From positions 372,001 through 436,000 of the forward strand of contig CAVSZD010000006.1 in assembly GCA_963732355.1 (NCBI GenBank): 64,000 bases of DNA, given 5' to 3'. A program made the position numbers and the translations under genes. The DNA comes from JADKAV01 sp963732355 (GTDB lineage Bacteria; Actinomycetota; Actinomycetes; S36-B12; UBA10799). The notes beneath the pieces were generated by a model, which worked only from the letters and a program-made list of their open reading frames with translations, was not told the origin of the DNA and did no database searches. Shown here piece by piece: positions 27,310 to 36,002 of the stretch. Within the stretch, counting starts at the first letter, position 1. Every line of letters begins with the position of its first letter.

Positions 27310-27396
27310 TCAGTCCATCGGATGGTGCGCACGCATGAGCCGATCGGTGTCGTAGCGATCACGCAACGAACGCAGTTGTTGCACTGCGGGACCGCA
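27310..27396 (-). pseudogene. FAD-linked oxidase, 3' remnant (BBE tail)
   Basis: Read on the minus strand: GPAVQQLRSLRDRYDTDRLM, then RAHHPMD and a stop at 27310. L-x-LRDRYD-DRL-x-x-HHP is the extreme C-terminus of BBE-type FAD oxidases. No more of the gene is found upstream (27397-27546). Confidence 0.6.
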
Positions 27397-27546
27397 GAGC
27401 GTTTCGGGGTCAGGTCATCAGCTCATGCATGGCCCTCGCTGGGTGAGAGCGCGGCGCGGGTGGCGCGTCCGACGGCGTGCCTTGGCCTGGACGGCACGGT
27501 GCGTCTCTTGCTCCGGGTTGTGCCCGCGGATGAGGTCCTCGACGAG

Positions 27547-28092
27547 CTAGCCCGTGGTTGTCAGTCCGACGACGTCGTACTCGATCGACCGAACGATGAA
27601 TTCCCCGTAGGTGAACGGACCGCCCGGCCGGTGGTAGATGGCATCGCCACGAGGGATCAGGTGCCGGCGGGCCGTGTCGTGATACTCCGTGATCGGAGTG
27701 GACCAACGCATGGGGACAAAGCTCCCGGTACTGCTGTCGGGGCGGTCGTCGGACCAGAAATCCACCAACTCGCCGCGGTCGTTGAACGACAGCGTCGCTG
27801 TCACCACGTGCGGCCCGTTGGTGAAGGTGACCTCAGCGGTCAGGTCGTCCACCAGGCTCCAGGCCAAGCGCGGATCCACCAGGGCGCCAGGAGCCATCAG
27901 GCCCATGTCGTTGAGGACCGTCACAGTCTCGGCGGCACTGATCTGCTCGCCACTCAAGTCGACGATGTTCACGGCCGATGCGACCCGGACCGTGAAGGTC
28001 ACGGCCCCTTGCCGGTAGACGTGCAGAGCGCGGACGGGTAGACCGAACATGCGGGACTGGCGGCGGCCTTCGGGAACGAGCCGGGTTGGCGG
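27547..28092 (-). CDS. DUF6544-like protein, 5'-truncated
   Basis: The recognisable part begins PTRLVPEGRRQSRMFGLPVR and goes on with TVRVASAVNIVDLSGEQISA, ETVTVLNDMGLMAPGALVDP and LIPRGDAIYHRPGGPFTYGE, up to a stop at 27547. Family members (DUF6544/DUF6920) have about 90 more residues before this point. Upstream of 28092 the homology stops and no signal or ribosome site is seen, so the gene is probably truncated; ATG 28050 could initiate a short form. These proteins are lipocalin-like and of unknown function. Confidence 0.65.
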   Translation of the reverse strand, partial: PPTRLVPEGRRQSRMFGLPVRALHVYRQGAVTFTVRVASAVNIVDLSGEQISAAETVTVLNDMGLMAPGALVDPRLAWSLVDDLTAEVTFTNGPHVVTATLSFNDRGELVDFWSDDRPDSSTGSFVPMRWSTPITEYHDTARRHLIPRGDAIYHRPGGPFTYGEFIVRSIEYDVVGLTTTG

Positions 28093-28178
28093 GTCTGGCC
28101 CAGATCTCAGCCGATCGGGCGACCATAATCCTGCCGGGTGATGGCTGCCACGTATCCGCCTTTGTGTGACCATTAGCA

Positions 28179-30581
28179 ATGCCAAGAAGTCTTCTGCTCG
28201 CGGTCGTACTCATCGTCGCCTCTTTGGCCAACGTGCCCCCCGCCGGCGCTGACCCGCGGGAAGACAAGGTCGGTTCAGCCCTTCGGGACCTTCAGGCCAC
28301 GAAGAACCGCAGTGGCGACGCGCAACCTGCCGCTGCCGATGCCCTGCTGGACATCACCAAGACAGACCGGGTGATGGTCGACGTGTTCGTGGACGGACCA
28401 GTGACCGATGCCGTAGCCGAACTTGAAGCCAACGGCATGAAGGTGCTCGCCACCGCCACTCGACCCCTGCCCGTGGTCGCGGGACGCCTGCCGCTGGACC
28501 GTCTCGATGCAGTTGCCGCTCTGGACGTCGTCAAGGGAATCCAGCCGGTCGTCGGCGGCGGTACTGACGACTGGCCGGGAACGAAGGGAACCGAGGGCGA
28601 CACTGCTCATCGTGGACCGGCTGCCCGTGCGTTGGGCGGTGGGGATCCACTCGTCCGGGGCAAGGGCGTGAAAGTCGGGATCATCTCCGACTCCATCGAC
28701 CAACTTGGCGGCGGCATAGCGGATTCTGTCGCTAACGGAAACCTGCCCTCCGGCCGAGTCGTCTCGCTGCTAGACGACACCACTGGCGTCATCGACGAGG
28801 GCCGAGCGATGGCCGAGATCGTCTACGACACCGTGCCCGGCGTCGAGGAGATCGTGTTCTCCTCTGGGACGTCGGCTGGCGCCGTCGGCAAGGCCGCCTC
28901 GATCGACGCCCTCGTCGCCCAAGGTGTGAAGGTCATCGGCGACGACATCTTCTACCTGAGCGAACCGTTCTTCCAGGACGGGCAAGTCGCGCAAGCGGTG
29001 AACAGAGCCAAAGCTGCCGGTGTGACCTACTTCGCCTCCGCCGGCAATCGGGCCCGGCAGAGCTGGGAAGGGACGTACACAGACAGTGGCGGGTTCCACA
29101 ACTTCGCAGGTGGGGACACGACCCAGGGCATCGTGACCGTTCCGCCCGGGAGCTTCATTCAGGTGGCACTGCAGTGGAACGAACCGTGGGGATCCGCAAC
29201 GACGGACATCGATGCGCTGCTGACCAAGGCTGACGGTACGGCGCTGCCGAGTCCCACCAGCGGCGGCCAGGACGACAACCTCGCTGGGGGGCTGCCCTCC
29301 GAACTCGTCACGTGGGGGAACAACACCGGCGGTCCCGTCGCGGTGGGGCTGCGCATCCAACGATTCGACGGCTCCGCCTCGCCGTTCATGAAGTACATCG
29401 CCCGAGGCCCGGGTACCTTCACCATCGCCGAACACGCGACCAACTCCGACACCATCAACCCCGACGCCGCCTCAGCAGCCGGTTCGATTGCGGTGGCTGC
29501 GGTCAACGCGGCCGATCCAGGTCTGGACACAGTCGAGGACTTCAGCTCGCGAGGGCTCAAGACCCGTCTGCGCGACGAGAACGGCGCGCCGCTGCCGTCG
29601 CCGGTTGTTCTGCAGAAGCCGCAACTCGCGGCAGCGGACGCCATATCCACGTCGGTCCCCGGCTTCGAGACGTTCTTCGGCACCAGTGCCGCGGTCCCAT
29701 CGGCAGTCGGCATCGCGGCCTTGCTGAAGTGGGCTAGGCCCACCCTCACCCCGTCGCAGATCGAAGCCATCATGACCGACCCCGCCCGGTCGACGGACTG
29801 TCTGCCCGTTGGTATCCGACCGGACGCAGACTGCGGGGCCGGCTTTGCGTATGCCGACGCCTCCTTGCAGGCGCTGGACAGCACAGGTCCGAATGTGGTG
29901 GCCAATGTCACGGGTCCGTCCGGCGCGAATGGCTGGCAGACCGGTGACGCGACGGTCGACTGGACTGTGACCGACCCCGAGTCGGTGATCACCGGTAGTT
30001 GTGCACGGGTGGTGATCACGGCAGACACCACGGGTACGACCCGTGAATGCCAAGCGACATCCATCGGCGGCAGCACTCTGGCCTCGGTGACGGTGAAGCG
30101 GGACAGCACTCCGCCCCTGCCGCCAGTCATCACCGGCATCAACGGTGGCTCCTTCAGTGAGGCCTCGCTCCCCCCGGTCGAGACCATCGTGTGCTCCTCA
30201 ACCGACGCCACCTCCGGAGTCGCCACCTGTGCCGTGGCCGGATACAGCCGGCAGGCGGGATCTCACACCCTCACGGCAACCGCCACCGACAACGCGGGGC
30301 TGCAGTCCCGCACCACGCTGACATACCAGGTCTCGACGAAGGCTACACAGTCGGCCAAGGCTCCGCCGAAGAAGCTCCAGCAGGGGGCCAGGAAGAAACT
30401 GGCGAAGACCACACGGCAGGGCAGCAGTTTGCGGTGGAAGACCCTGACGACGAAGACCTGTGTGGTGAAGAAGGGCACGCTCGTCGGTAAGCGCGCAGGC
30501 GAGTGCCGCGTGCGCGCAACCGCCCCTGCCGTCGCGAAGTTCAGCTCCTTTGCGAAGACCTACAAGATCACAATCAGGTAG
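28179..30581 (+). CDS. Secreted subtilase (S8-like) with atypical catalytic His position
   Basis: 800 residues. Signal peptide 1-24 (MPRSLLLAVVLIVASLANVP, then PAGA). The S8 core has Asp171 in VGIISDSIDQLGGG, Asn290 in TYFASAGN (oxyanion) and Ser503 in FFGTSAAVPSAVGIAALL. Where S8 has the catalytic HGT, this protein reads VIDEGRAMAEIVYD (206-217): Glu207 takes the His place. A related group of subtilases shares DEGRAM, so this is a subfamily trait and not a random mutation. Two Ig-like beta domains follow (about 570-730), then a Lys-rich tail (KLQQGARKKLAKTTRQGSSL) ending TYKITIR. Extracellular; a monocistronic gene. Confidence 0.88.
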   Translation: MPRSLLLAVVLIVASLANVPPAGADPREDKVGSALRDLQATKNRSGDAQPAAADALLDITKTDRVMVDVFVDGPVTDAVAELEANGMKVLATATRPLPVVAGRLPLDRLDAVAALDVVKGIQPVVGGGTDDWPGTKGTEGDTAHRGPAARALGGGDPLVRGKGVKVGIISDSIDQLGGGIADSVANGNLPSGRVVSLLDDTTGVIDEGRAMAEIVYDTVPGVEEIVFSSGTSAGAVGKAASIDALVAQGVKVIGDDIFYLSEPFFQDGQVAQAVNRAKAAGVTYFASAGNRARQSWEGTYTDSGGFHNFAGGDTTQGIVTVPPGSFIQVALQWNEPWGSATTDIDALLTKADGTALPSPTSGGQDDNLAGGLPSELVTWGNNTGGPVAVGLRIQRFDGSASPFMKYIARGPGTFTIAEHATNSDTINPDAASAAGSIAVAAVNAADPGLDTVEDFSSRGLKTRLRDENGAPLPSPVVLQKPQLAAADAISTSVPGFETFFGTSAAVPSAVGIAALLKWARPTLTPSQIEAIMTDPARSTDCLPVGIRPDADCGAGFAYADASLQALDSTGPNVVANVTGPSGANGWQTGDATVDWTVTDPESVITGSCARVVITADTTGTTRECQATSIGGSTLASVTVKRDSTPPLPPVITGINGGSFSEASLPPVETIVCSSTDATSGVATCAVAGYSRQAGSHTLTATATDNAGLQSRTTLTYQVSTKATQSAKAPPKKLQQGARKKLAKTTRQGSSLRWKTLTTKTCVVKKGTLVGKRAGECRVRATAPAVAKFSSFAKTYKITIR

Positions 30582-30898
30582 GCCCGACCCGCCCCTGGAC
30601 CCGAGTGACCTTCCCGTGCTCGACGACCTCATGACATGCAAGCCGGGAGAAGAATCTCACCATTGCGGCTGATCTGCCAAGAGTCGCGGTGGAGGGCGGC
30701 GACTGTCCACCCCGCTCCTGAGGGAGGAGTCCCTGCCCGGCAGCGCGTACGAGTAGCCCCCAGCACGCTCGGCGCCCGTCGGCGACGCCAGCCCACGGTC
30801 TTGAGGACCCGGCAGAGAGCACAAGCGACGAGAAAGCCCACGGTGTGTGCTCCGCGCCTAGACGCGAGCAGTGGGATGCGGGTTACCCTGAGGCGAGT
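30582..30898. other. Gap with no assigned gene
   Basis: About 320 bp between the subtilase and the next gene. A minus-strand frame (30629-30841) has a patch AALHRDSWQISRNGEILLPA but no recognisable family and a weak start. I see no repeat or RNA. Confidence 0.35.
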
Positions 30899-30913
30899 CG
30901 AGGAGCCGCACCC

Positions 30914-31387
30914 ATGCGTAAACGAATCGTCCCGAAAGCTGCCGAAACCATCCCGCCCTCAGGTGAGGACTGGTTGAATCTCGAGGACCTGGCAGAGGTC
31001 GAGGTCACTTCCGAAGACCCGACGTATCCCGTCGAGTCGGCGCTGCTCCCCGGTGGCACCTCGGGCTGGCGGGCCTCGGATCCCGGCGAGCAGACGATCC
31101 GGCTGCTGTTCTCGCAACCGCTGCACCTGCGCCGCATCCGGCTGGAGTTCGTCGAACCCACCGTTGAGCGCACTCAGGAGTTCGTGTTGCGTTGGTCCCC
31201 CGACAGCGGGCGGACTGTCCACGACGTCGTGCGCCAGCAATGGAACTTCAGTCCCCAGGGTGCCACCCGACAGACCGCGGACCAACGCGTCGACCTCGCC
31301 GCGGTCACCATGCTCGAACTGGAGATCACCCCCGATATCAGCGGGGGCGGTGCGATCGCCTCACTGGCTCAGTGGCGTCTGGCGTGA
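30914..31387 (+). CDS. Discoidin / F5-8C-like carbohydrate-binding protein
   Basis: 157 residues from ATG 30914, with GAGGAG upstream. The protein is one beta-sandwich: LEDLAEVEVTSEDPTYPVES, GWRASDPGEQTIRLLFSQPL, HLRRIRLEFVEPTVERTQEF and LELEITPDISGGGAIASLAQ. The order (sequence-derived W-RAS...G-Q-I-L-F...I-L...L-x-I-P) fits small cytoplasmic F5/8 type C (discoidin) proteins in bacteria. No signal peptide, so the ligand is presumably intracellular or it is exported otherwise. Followed by a primase remnant on the opposite strand. Confidence 0.7.
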   Translation: MRKRIVPKAAETIPPSGEDWLNLEDLAEVEVTSEDPTYPVESALLPGGTSGWRASDPGEQTIRLLFSQPLHLRRIRLEFVEPTVERTQEFVLRWSPDSGRTVHDVVRQQWNFSPQGATRQTADQRVDLAAVTMLELEITPDISGGGAIASLAQWRLA

Positions 31388-31431
31388 AACCCCCACCCCA
31401 CAGATACCACCGTCGACCACAAGGTTCCGCC

Positions 31432-31698
31432 CTCCTCACGATCTTGCGTCCAGTCAGTTGCGGGGTGTCCACCAGCTTCTTGACTCGCGCAACTGGCAGG
31501 GAGTGGTCCTCTGGCAGTTCCTCCAGATAGGCCAGTCGGGCTCCCCGCAGTGGCATCCAAAGGGTGTCGTGTTCATTGCCGTGCCGGTGAGCAGTTCGTC
31601 TGGCAGCAACACCGCGAAGTCGCTGAACGCCGCCGCGATCTCGCCCAGAACGGTGGTCTTGCCTTGAACCCTTCGCCCTGGTGAAACACGATGGGACC
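31432..31698 (-). pseudogene. Phage/plasmid P4-type primase-helicase remnant
   Basis: Read on the minus strand across frames: IVFHQGEG, QGKTTVLGEIAAAFSDFAVL, LPDELLTGTAMNT, then TLWMPLRGARLAYLEELPED, VARVKKLVDTPQLTGRKI. This is the SF3 helicase core of D5/P4-family primases: Walker A GKTT, LRGAR-x-x-x-LEE-P (Walker B region) and V-KLV-TP-x-TGRKI. About 90 residues of a protein usually 450-800 long remain, with at least two frame breaks. It marks a former phage or plasmid-like element. Confidence 0.75.
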
Positions 31699-31791
31699 GC
31701 TGCGGTCAGGCTCTGCCGGTGAGGTCCGCTCCTGCGCGCTGCGCTTCTCTTGTCCCGCCATGGACGTCGGGACCCGCTGCTAACCTCAGGC

Positions 31792-32967
31792 ATGAACCCA
31801 CTGCGGAACGCGCTCGTGACCATTGCAGCGCTGTCCCTCAGTAGCGGCCTCATCGCACCGGCCAGCGGCACAGCAGGAGTTGCGGCCCCTCACCGAGATC
31901 AGAAGACCACTCCGGTGATATCGGAGGTGACCACGGAGCCGAGTTGGTTCAAGGGCATGGACGGTCGCTTCCATCTGCAGTACGAGTTGTTGCTGACCAA
32001 CGCCGTGCCCATAGAGGCCCAGGTCAAGGCGATCGACATCCTGGGAAACGGCGGGCGCTCGGTAGCCCGGCTATCCGGTGACGAGCTGGCATCGCGTATG
32101 GGCTCACAGGGCGAGGCGCCGACGACGACGATGAGCCCGAACTCCACGGTTCCCGTCTGGATAGACCTCACGTTGAGCAAGCGGCGGTCGGTGCCGCGGA
32201 CGGTGAAACACCGCCTGACGATAACTATTCCCGACGGCCTGCCCATCGGCCCCAGGATCACGTACACGGCCACGAGTGTCGCCGTCTCGCGGCGGGCGGC
32301 GAGGGTCCTCGCTCCACCATTGCCAGGGGGGCGGTGGGTCGGTGTGATCGGTGCGCACCGTCGGGCGCTGGCTCCGATCAATGGCCGCCTGCGGCTGGGG
32401 CAGCGTTTCGCCGTCGACTTCGCCGCGCGCCTGAACCGGGCCGGTCGCACCCACCGGGGCAGCGCCTCGAAGAACTCCAGCTACTTCAACTACGGCACCC
32501 CGCTGTTGGCCGTGGGCGCCGGGAAGGTCGTGGCCGCGGTGGATGGCTATCCCGATCAGATCCCCAACGCCCCCGTCCCCGTCGCCGGAGACGCCCTTGA
32601 CGGCAACTTCGTCATCATCAAACTGGACGACGGCGTGTACGCAGGGTACGCACACATCAAACCCGGCAGTGTGCGGGTGCGCCCAGGCCAAAGGGTGACA
32701 GCGGGGCAGGTGATCGGCCGGCTCGGGAACTCCGGGAACACCACCGGGCCTCATCTGCATTTCCAGTTGATGGACCGGCCTTCCCTGCTCGACGCCAACG
32801 GCCTGCCGTTCACGATCGACCGGTTCCGATTCAAGGGGGTCGTCCCCGATCTCGAAGCGTTGATCGAGGCCGACCGGGTCGGCACGCCAGTGCAGTTCAA
32901 CTCCTCCGGTGCGGGCACGCGCCGTGACCAAGGGTTCGATGACGACGCAGTCGTCGCCTTCCGATGA
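31792..32967 (+). CDS. Secreted M23-family metallopeptidase
   Basis: 391 residues from ATG 31792. Signal peptide 1-27 (MNPLRNALVTIAALSLSSGL). The first half is a beta domain (VISEVTTEPSWFKGMDGRFH onward). The LytM/M23 domain covers about 205-370: GAHRRALAPINGRLRLGQRF with RFAVDF, NYGTPLLAVGAGKVVAAVDG, GVYAGYAHIKPGSVRVRPGQ, RLGNSGNTTGPHLHFQL. The H...D pair and the HLH zinc ligands are present, so it should be active, most likely cutting peptidoglycan cross-links. The AHIKPGS-GQRV-GQVIG-LGNSGN-GPHLHF run is canonical. Confidence 0.92.
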   Translation: MNPLRNALVTIAALSLSSGLIAPASGTAGVAAPHRDQKTTPVISEVTTEPSWFKGMDGRFHLQYELLLTNAVPIEAQVKAIDILGNGGRSVARLSGDELASRMGSQGEAPTTTMSPNSTVPVWIDLTLSKRRSVPRTVKHRLTITIPDGLPIGPRITYTATSVAVSRRAARVLAPPLPGGRWVGVIGAHRRALAPINGRLRLGQRFAVDFAARLNRAGRTHRGSASKNSSYFNYGTPLLAVGAGKVVAAVDGYPDQIPNAPVPVAGDALDGNFVIIKLDDGVYAGYAHIKPGSVRVRPGQRVTAGQVIGRLGNSGNTTGPHLHFQLMDRPSLLDANGLPFTIDRFRFKGVVPDLEALIEADRVGTPVQFNSSGAGTRRDQGFDDDAVVAFR

Positions 32968-33204
32968 CCAGTTGAGACGGACGCCCCGAGCGGGCGAAGA
33001 GAGTCAGCGCCAGGGGTCGCTGACAAGGGCCGGGTCATCGCCGTCGGCCACGAAGCGGCAGGTGGCGATGGGCTGACCCTGCGTCCGCTTCGACTGAGGA
33101 AACCGGCCGCACCAGACTGCGGGGGCCGAGGTCCCACCGCACCGTTCGGCGTCTCAACCCCTGGAAGTGATCGCCCCAAACACCAAAGCCCCGGGTCAGC
33201 CCGG

Positions 33205-33666
33205 AGGCTCGCTTGCGCGCCCGAAGGGATGGCCCACTTCTGGCGGTGCGAGCAGAGCAAGGCGACTCGCGGCGCGTCGTTGAGAAAGTCCGGGGTGGTG
33301 ACCTTCCGGGCGACGAGCGTCAACGGTGGCGTCATCACCCACAAGAGTGCGCTGCAGTTCTCGTCATCCGCGGGCTTCGTGACCCTGCAGAACATCGTCC
33401 TGAACTACACGAGTGGGACGGCGACCGCCTTGGTTGATGCGCCCGCTGTGCCACTGGGATGCAGATCACGGACCTGCTGACCTTCACAGGCAGGAAACAA
33501 CCAGATCAAGCGGAACGGCACCTGGAGGCGGGCGAAGGTGGCCCTGGCAACTAGCACCTACGTGGGCGATCCGGCCACGCTCTTCGAAGAGAACTTGGGC
33601 CTTCCCGCCGGTTCCATCGCCTCGGGCATGACGCTCGGAAGGGCGAACATCACGCTGAAGAGGTAG
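33205..33666 (+). pseudogene. Beta-rich surface-protein fragment, broken frame
   Basis: One frame reads SGVVTFRATSVNGGVITHKS, LQNIVLNYTSGTATALVDAP; after a break near 33465 the line resumes as NNQIKRNGTWRRAKVALATS, LGLPAGSIASGMTLGRANIT, LKR then stop at 33666. The style (repeating short strands, G/T rich) recalls an HtaA-like or adhesin domain. No start codon, signal peptide or ribosome site is found, and 32968-33204 has only a short minus-strand tail (CGRFPQSKRTQG, then a stop) of unknown origin. Treated as a remnant. Confidence 0.4.
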
Positions 33667-33827
33667 ACACTCCTCGTTGTCGGCCGCTGCGTGGGAGGCG
33701 GTTGTTCACGTGGAAGAACCGGGAGCCCGCCAAGGGTCTTCGGGCTGCGCCCCGCCAAGAGGTCCCTATATCTCTATGTAGCGGTGAAGCTGCCCGCGAG
33801 TAGGCCGCCTGGGGTTCGTCGCGAGGA

Positions 33828-34862
33828 CTACCCGTCGCTAGCCCCCGCACTTGCCCCTCGGGCGTGCTTCCTGCGGGCATACTCATCGACCGCCTTGCGG
33901 CTGCTGAGCCACAATCCCTCAGGGCTCTGGAATGCCTCGAGGCGACCCCGCTGTGCCGCTTGCCGCAGGGCTGCGATCGAGAACCGGTCATCGACCAGGG
34001 CCGCCAACGGCACCAAACGGGCGGGGCCGGCGACATTGGGCAGGATGAACCGGTTGAGGCTGTCGAGCATCGCACGGGCCAGGAGTTCGCCGAGCAGCCC
34101 GGCATCGCCGTCGTCGGCGCGCTGCATGGCCTCCAGGTAGGTGTCCCGCTGGCGCTTCATGATGATGATCGGTGGATAGCCGAGACGAACGAGCAGTAGG
34201 TTCAAAGCCAACCGACCGGTGCGGCCGTTGCCGTCGATGAACGGGTGCACCTGCTCGAAATCGTTGTGCAGGACCGCCAGCACTTCTGGAAAGGGCGTTC
34301 GGCTTCGTCCTTCGCGCAATTGCGTGGCTGCCCCGTTGGCCTGATCGAGCCAATCCCTCATACGTGGTGGAACAAGCGGCCACACCGGAGGCGTCATGCC
34401 GCCCGGAAACGGGCGGATGTCGTGCTCGCGAAAGTCGCCCGGACCTTCACGTTCCGTGGCGTCAGGGTGAGGCGCCACGTCCCATACCGGTCGCATCGCA
34501 GTGGCGTGGATCTGTCGGACCTCGGTGAGGGAGATGAGGTCGCCCGAACTTCCGGATCCCCCGAAGTGGGCTTGGCTGTAGACCCAGGTCGCCGCGTCGG
34601 CGTAGCCCTTGACCTCCATGTACTCCTTGAGCGGCTTGGCACCCACGGCACGTCCCTGCTCCAGCAGGGCCTCGACCTCGCGGATTACAAGCGTGTTCCC
34701 CTCCAACGCAGTCGAATGGTGTGCTTCCAGATGCCATATGTCGCGCCAGACGAACCCCGCCTCCGCCGGGGATGGAAGTCCGCCCAGTCGCGTGTGGAGA
34801 TCCAAGAGCGCAGCATCAAGTCGCGCAAACGCACTGGCCCGTGTGGGACGGCCCCGAGGCAT
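33828..34862 (-). CDS. Fic-domain AMP-transferase-type protein
   Basis: 344 residues from ATG 34862 (GGGGG upstream; TTG 34910 is an alternative). The N-terminal inhibitory helix motif STALEGN is at 50-56. The Fic core HPFIDGNGR (206-214) is complete: His, Asp, Gly-Asn-Gly-Arg. The beta-hairpin/flap DIRPFPGGMTPPVWPLVPP precedes it. The C-terminus (AALVDDRFSIAALRQAAQRG onward) looks like a winged helix for DNA binding. Class II Fic proteins of this design AMPylate targets under self-inhibition by the N-terminal Glu. Not in an operon. It lies in the 12-36 kb region rich in toxin-type genes. Confidence 0.9.
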   Translation of the reverse strand: MPRGRPTRASAFARLDAALLDLHTRLGGLPSPAEAGFVWRDIWHLEAHHSTALEGNTLVIREVEALLEQGRAVGAKPLKEYMEVKGYADAATWVYSQAHFGGSGSSGDLISLTEVRQIHATAMRPVWDVAPHPDATEREGPGDFREHDIRPFPGGMTPPVWPLVPPRMRDWLDQANGAATQLREGRSRTPFPEVLAVLHNDFEQVHPFIDGNGRTGRLALNLLLVRLGYPPIIIMKRQRDTYLEAMQRADDGDAGLLGELLARAMLDSLNRFILPNVAGPARLVPLAALVDDRFSIAALRQAAQRGRLEAFQSPEGLWLSSRKAVDEYARRKHARGASAGASDG

Positions 34863-35155
34863 CCGACCCCCTTTTGATACATGTAGCAAGAAGTCAAATG
34901 ATCGTATCAACTAGTGGGTTCTGACTCACTTCACTATCGATGCGCGTGCGCCAACCGCAGCAAGCGGCCCGTGAGCATCGTCACCGCCCGCGCACGACTG
35001 CTGGTACAGCGCGACCCCTTGCTCGCGAGGTTGTCACCAACCCGCAGCCCGTACGCCGAGCTGCGCGCTAATGCGTCAGGGGGTCGAGCCGTTCCCCGGG
35101 GGATCGCCGCACCCATGATGGTCGCGGCTAATGCGCGCTTGGGTCCTGGGGCTTT

Positions 35156-35395
35156 TCAGTCGAGGAGGTCGAGGTACTGGCGCCGCGCCTTCATGGCGTG
35201 GATCACCAGTTCGTTGCCGCTATCGAAGCGGAGTACGACGACCTCGAGGAGGCGGCCTGCGGCGTCGAATCCTAGGCGCAGTTGCCGGGCGGGGCTTTCG
35301 TCGTCCAAGTCGCAAACGAACCCGGCATGTTGGGCGGCGTGGATCGCGTCCACAGGGTCGATGCAGTGCTTGCGTGCGGAGTCGTGAACCTTCAC
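35156..35395 (-). CDS. Toxin of an RHH-linked pair (BrnT/DUF4258-like)
   Basis: 79 residues. MKVHDSARKHCIDPVDAIHA and RQLRLGFDAAGRLLEVVVLR then SGNELVIHAMKARRQYLDLL. This compact alpha/beta layout, with HDSARKH at the start and IHAMKAR-x-Y at the end, is a frequent actinobacterial partner of the ribbon-helix-helix protein found just upstream. It is RelE/BrnT-like in shape, probably a ribonuclease. The start overlaps the antitoxin's stop by 4 bp (35392-35395). Confidence 0.75.
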   Translation of the reverse strand: MKVHDSARKHCIDPVDAIHAAQHAGFVCDLDDESPARQLRLGFDAAGRLLEVVVLRFDSGNELVIHAMKARRQYLDLLD

Positions 35396-35640
35396 GCGAC
35401 GTAGGAGCGGATCGCCGCCCGGATGGCCTCCGAGCGGCTGACGTGGTCACGCTCGGCACGTTCGGTCAGCGCGGCCAGCAGGGTGGCGTCGATCCGAACA
35501 GGGACGACCTGTGCGGGGCCGTCGCCGATCGGTTTGCGGCCGCGCTTGCGCAGCTGGTTAACGTCGTAGCCACGTTCGGCCTCGTCGGCCCAGTTCTGGA
35601 TGTCCTGCTCAGTGACTGGCTCGCCCTTCATGGTCTCCAT
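35392..35640 (-). CDS. Ribbon-helix-helix antitoxin with N-terminal tail
   Basis: 82 residues from ATG 35640 (35631 also possible). EPVTEQDIQNWADEAERGYD, LRKRGRKPIGDGPAQVVPVR, then IDATLLAALTERAERDHVSR and SEAIRAAIRSYVA. The C-terminal half is a ribbon-helix-helix (VVPVRID is the DNA-contact strand), and the N-terminal acidic helix likely covers the toxin; this inverted order is characteristic of the subfamily. It overlaps the toxin by 4 bp. Confidence 0.82.
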   Translation of the reverse strand: METMKGEPVTEQDIQNWADEAERGYDVNQLRKRGRKPIGDGPAQVVPVRIDATLLAALTERAERDHVSRSEAIRAAIRSYVA

Positions 35641-35880
35641 ACCAGAAGCGTAATACGAAATCACCGGTGAGGGGAAGGTGCGCTCGGCCCGGTAGGAGGA
35701 GTCGTCGCACCCCTTGGTGCGGTAGGTCCACCCCGATCCTCCAGGTGCGCACCACCCCGAGACGGTGCGGGGCGGGCCCTGTCGCTCACCGTCGCCGAGG
35801 TATCAGGGTGGGCATCAGGAGGGCCGGAGCGGTCGTTTGCGGAAGGCCCAAAGACGTGGCACCGACCGGGAGTCCAAGAG

Positions 35881-35953
35881 CGCGCCCGAAGGGATTCGAA
35901 CCCCTAACCTTCTGATCCGTAGTCAGATGCTCTATCCGTTGAGCTACGGGCGC
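35881..35953 (-). tRNA. tRNA-Arg (ACG)
   Basis: A complete cloverleaf on the minus strand, 73 nt: acceptor GCGCCCG (5', at 35953) with CGGGCGC, D arm TAGCTCAACGGATAGAGCA, anticodon loop CTACGGA (ACG), T loop GGTTCGAATCC. CCA is not encoded. Its 3' end faces the 12-35.9 kb mosaic region. Confidence 0.95.
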
Positions 35954-36002
35954 AACGACTTCAGGGTATCAGCCCAGCCCACGCCCGGGCGGGGTCGGGT
36001 TT

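Noticed and set aside
16060..27396. A single FAD oxidase gene split by an 11-kb insertion
   Set aside because: On the minus strand the tail lies upstream of the head, which an insertion cannot give. Kept only as a rearrangement question.
27292..28041. Long plus-strand frame opposite the DUF6544 gene
   Set aside because: It is the complement of the DUF6544 reading and has no family, start site or natural amino-acid composition.
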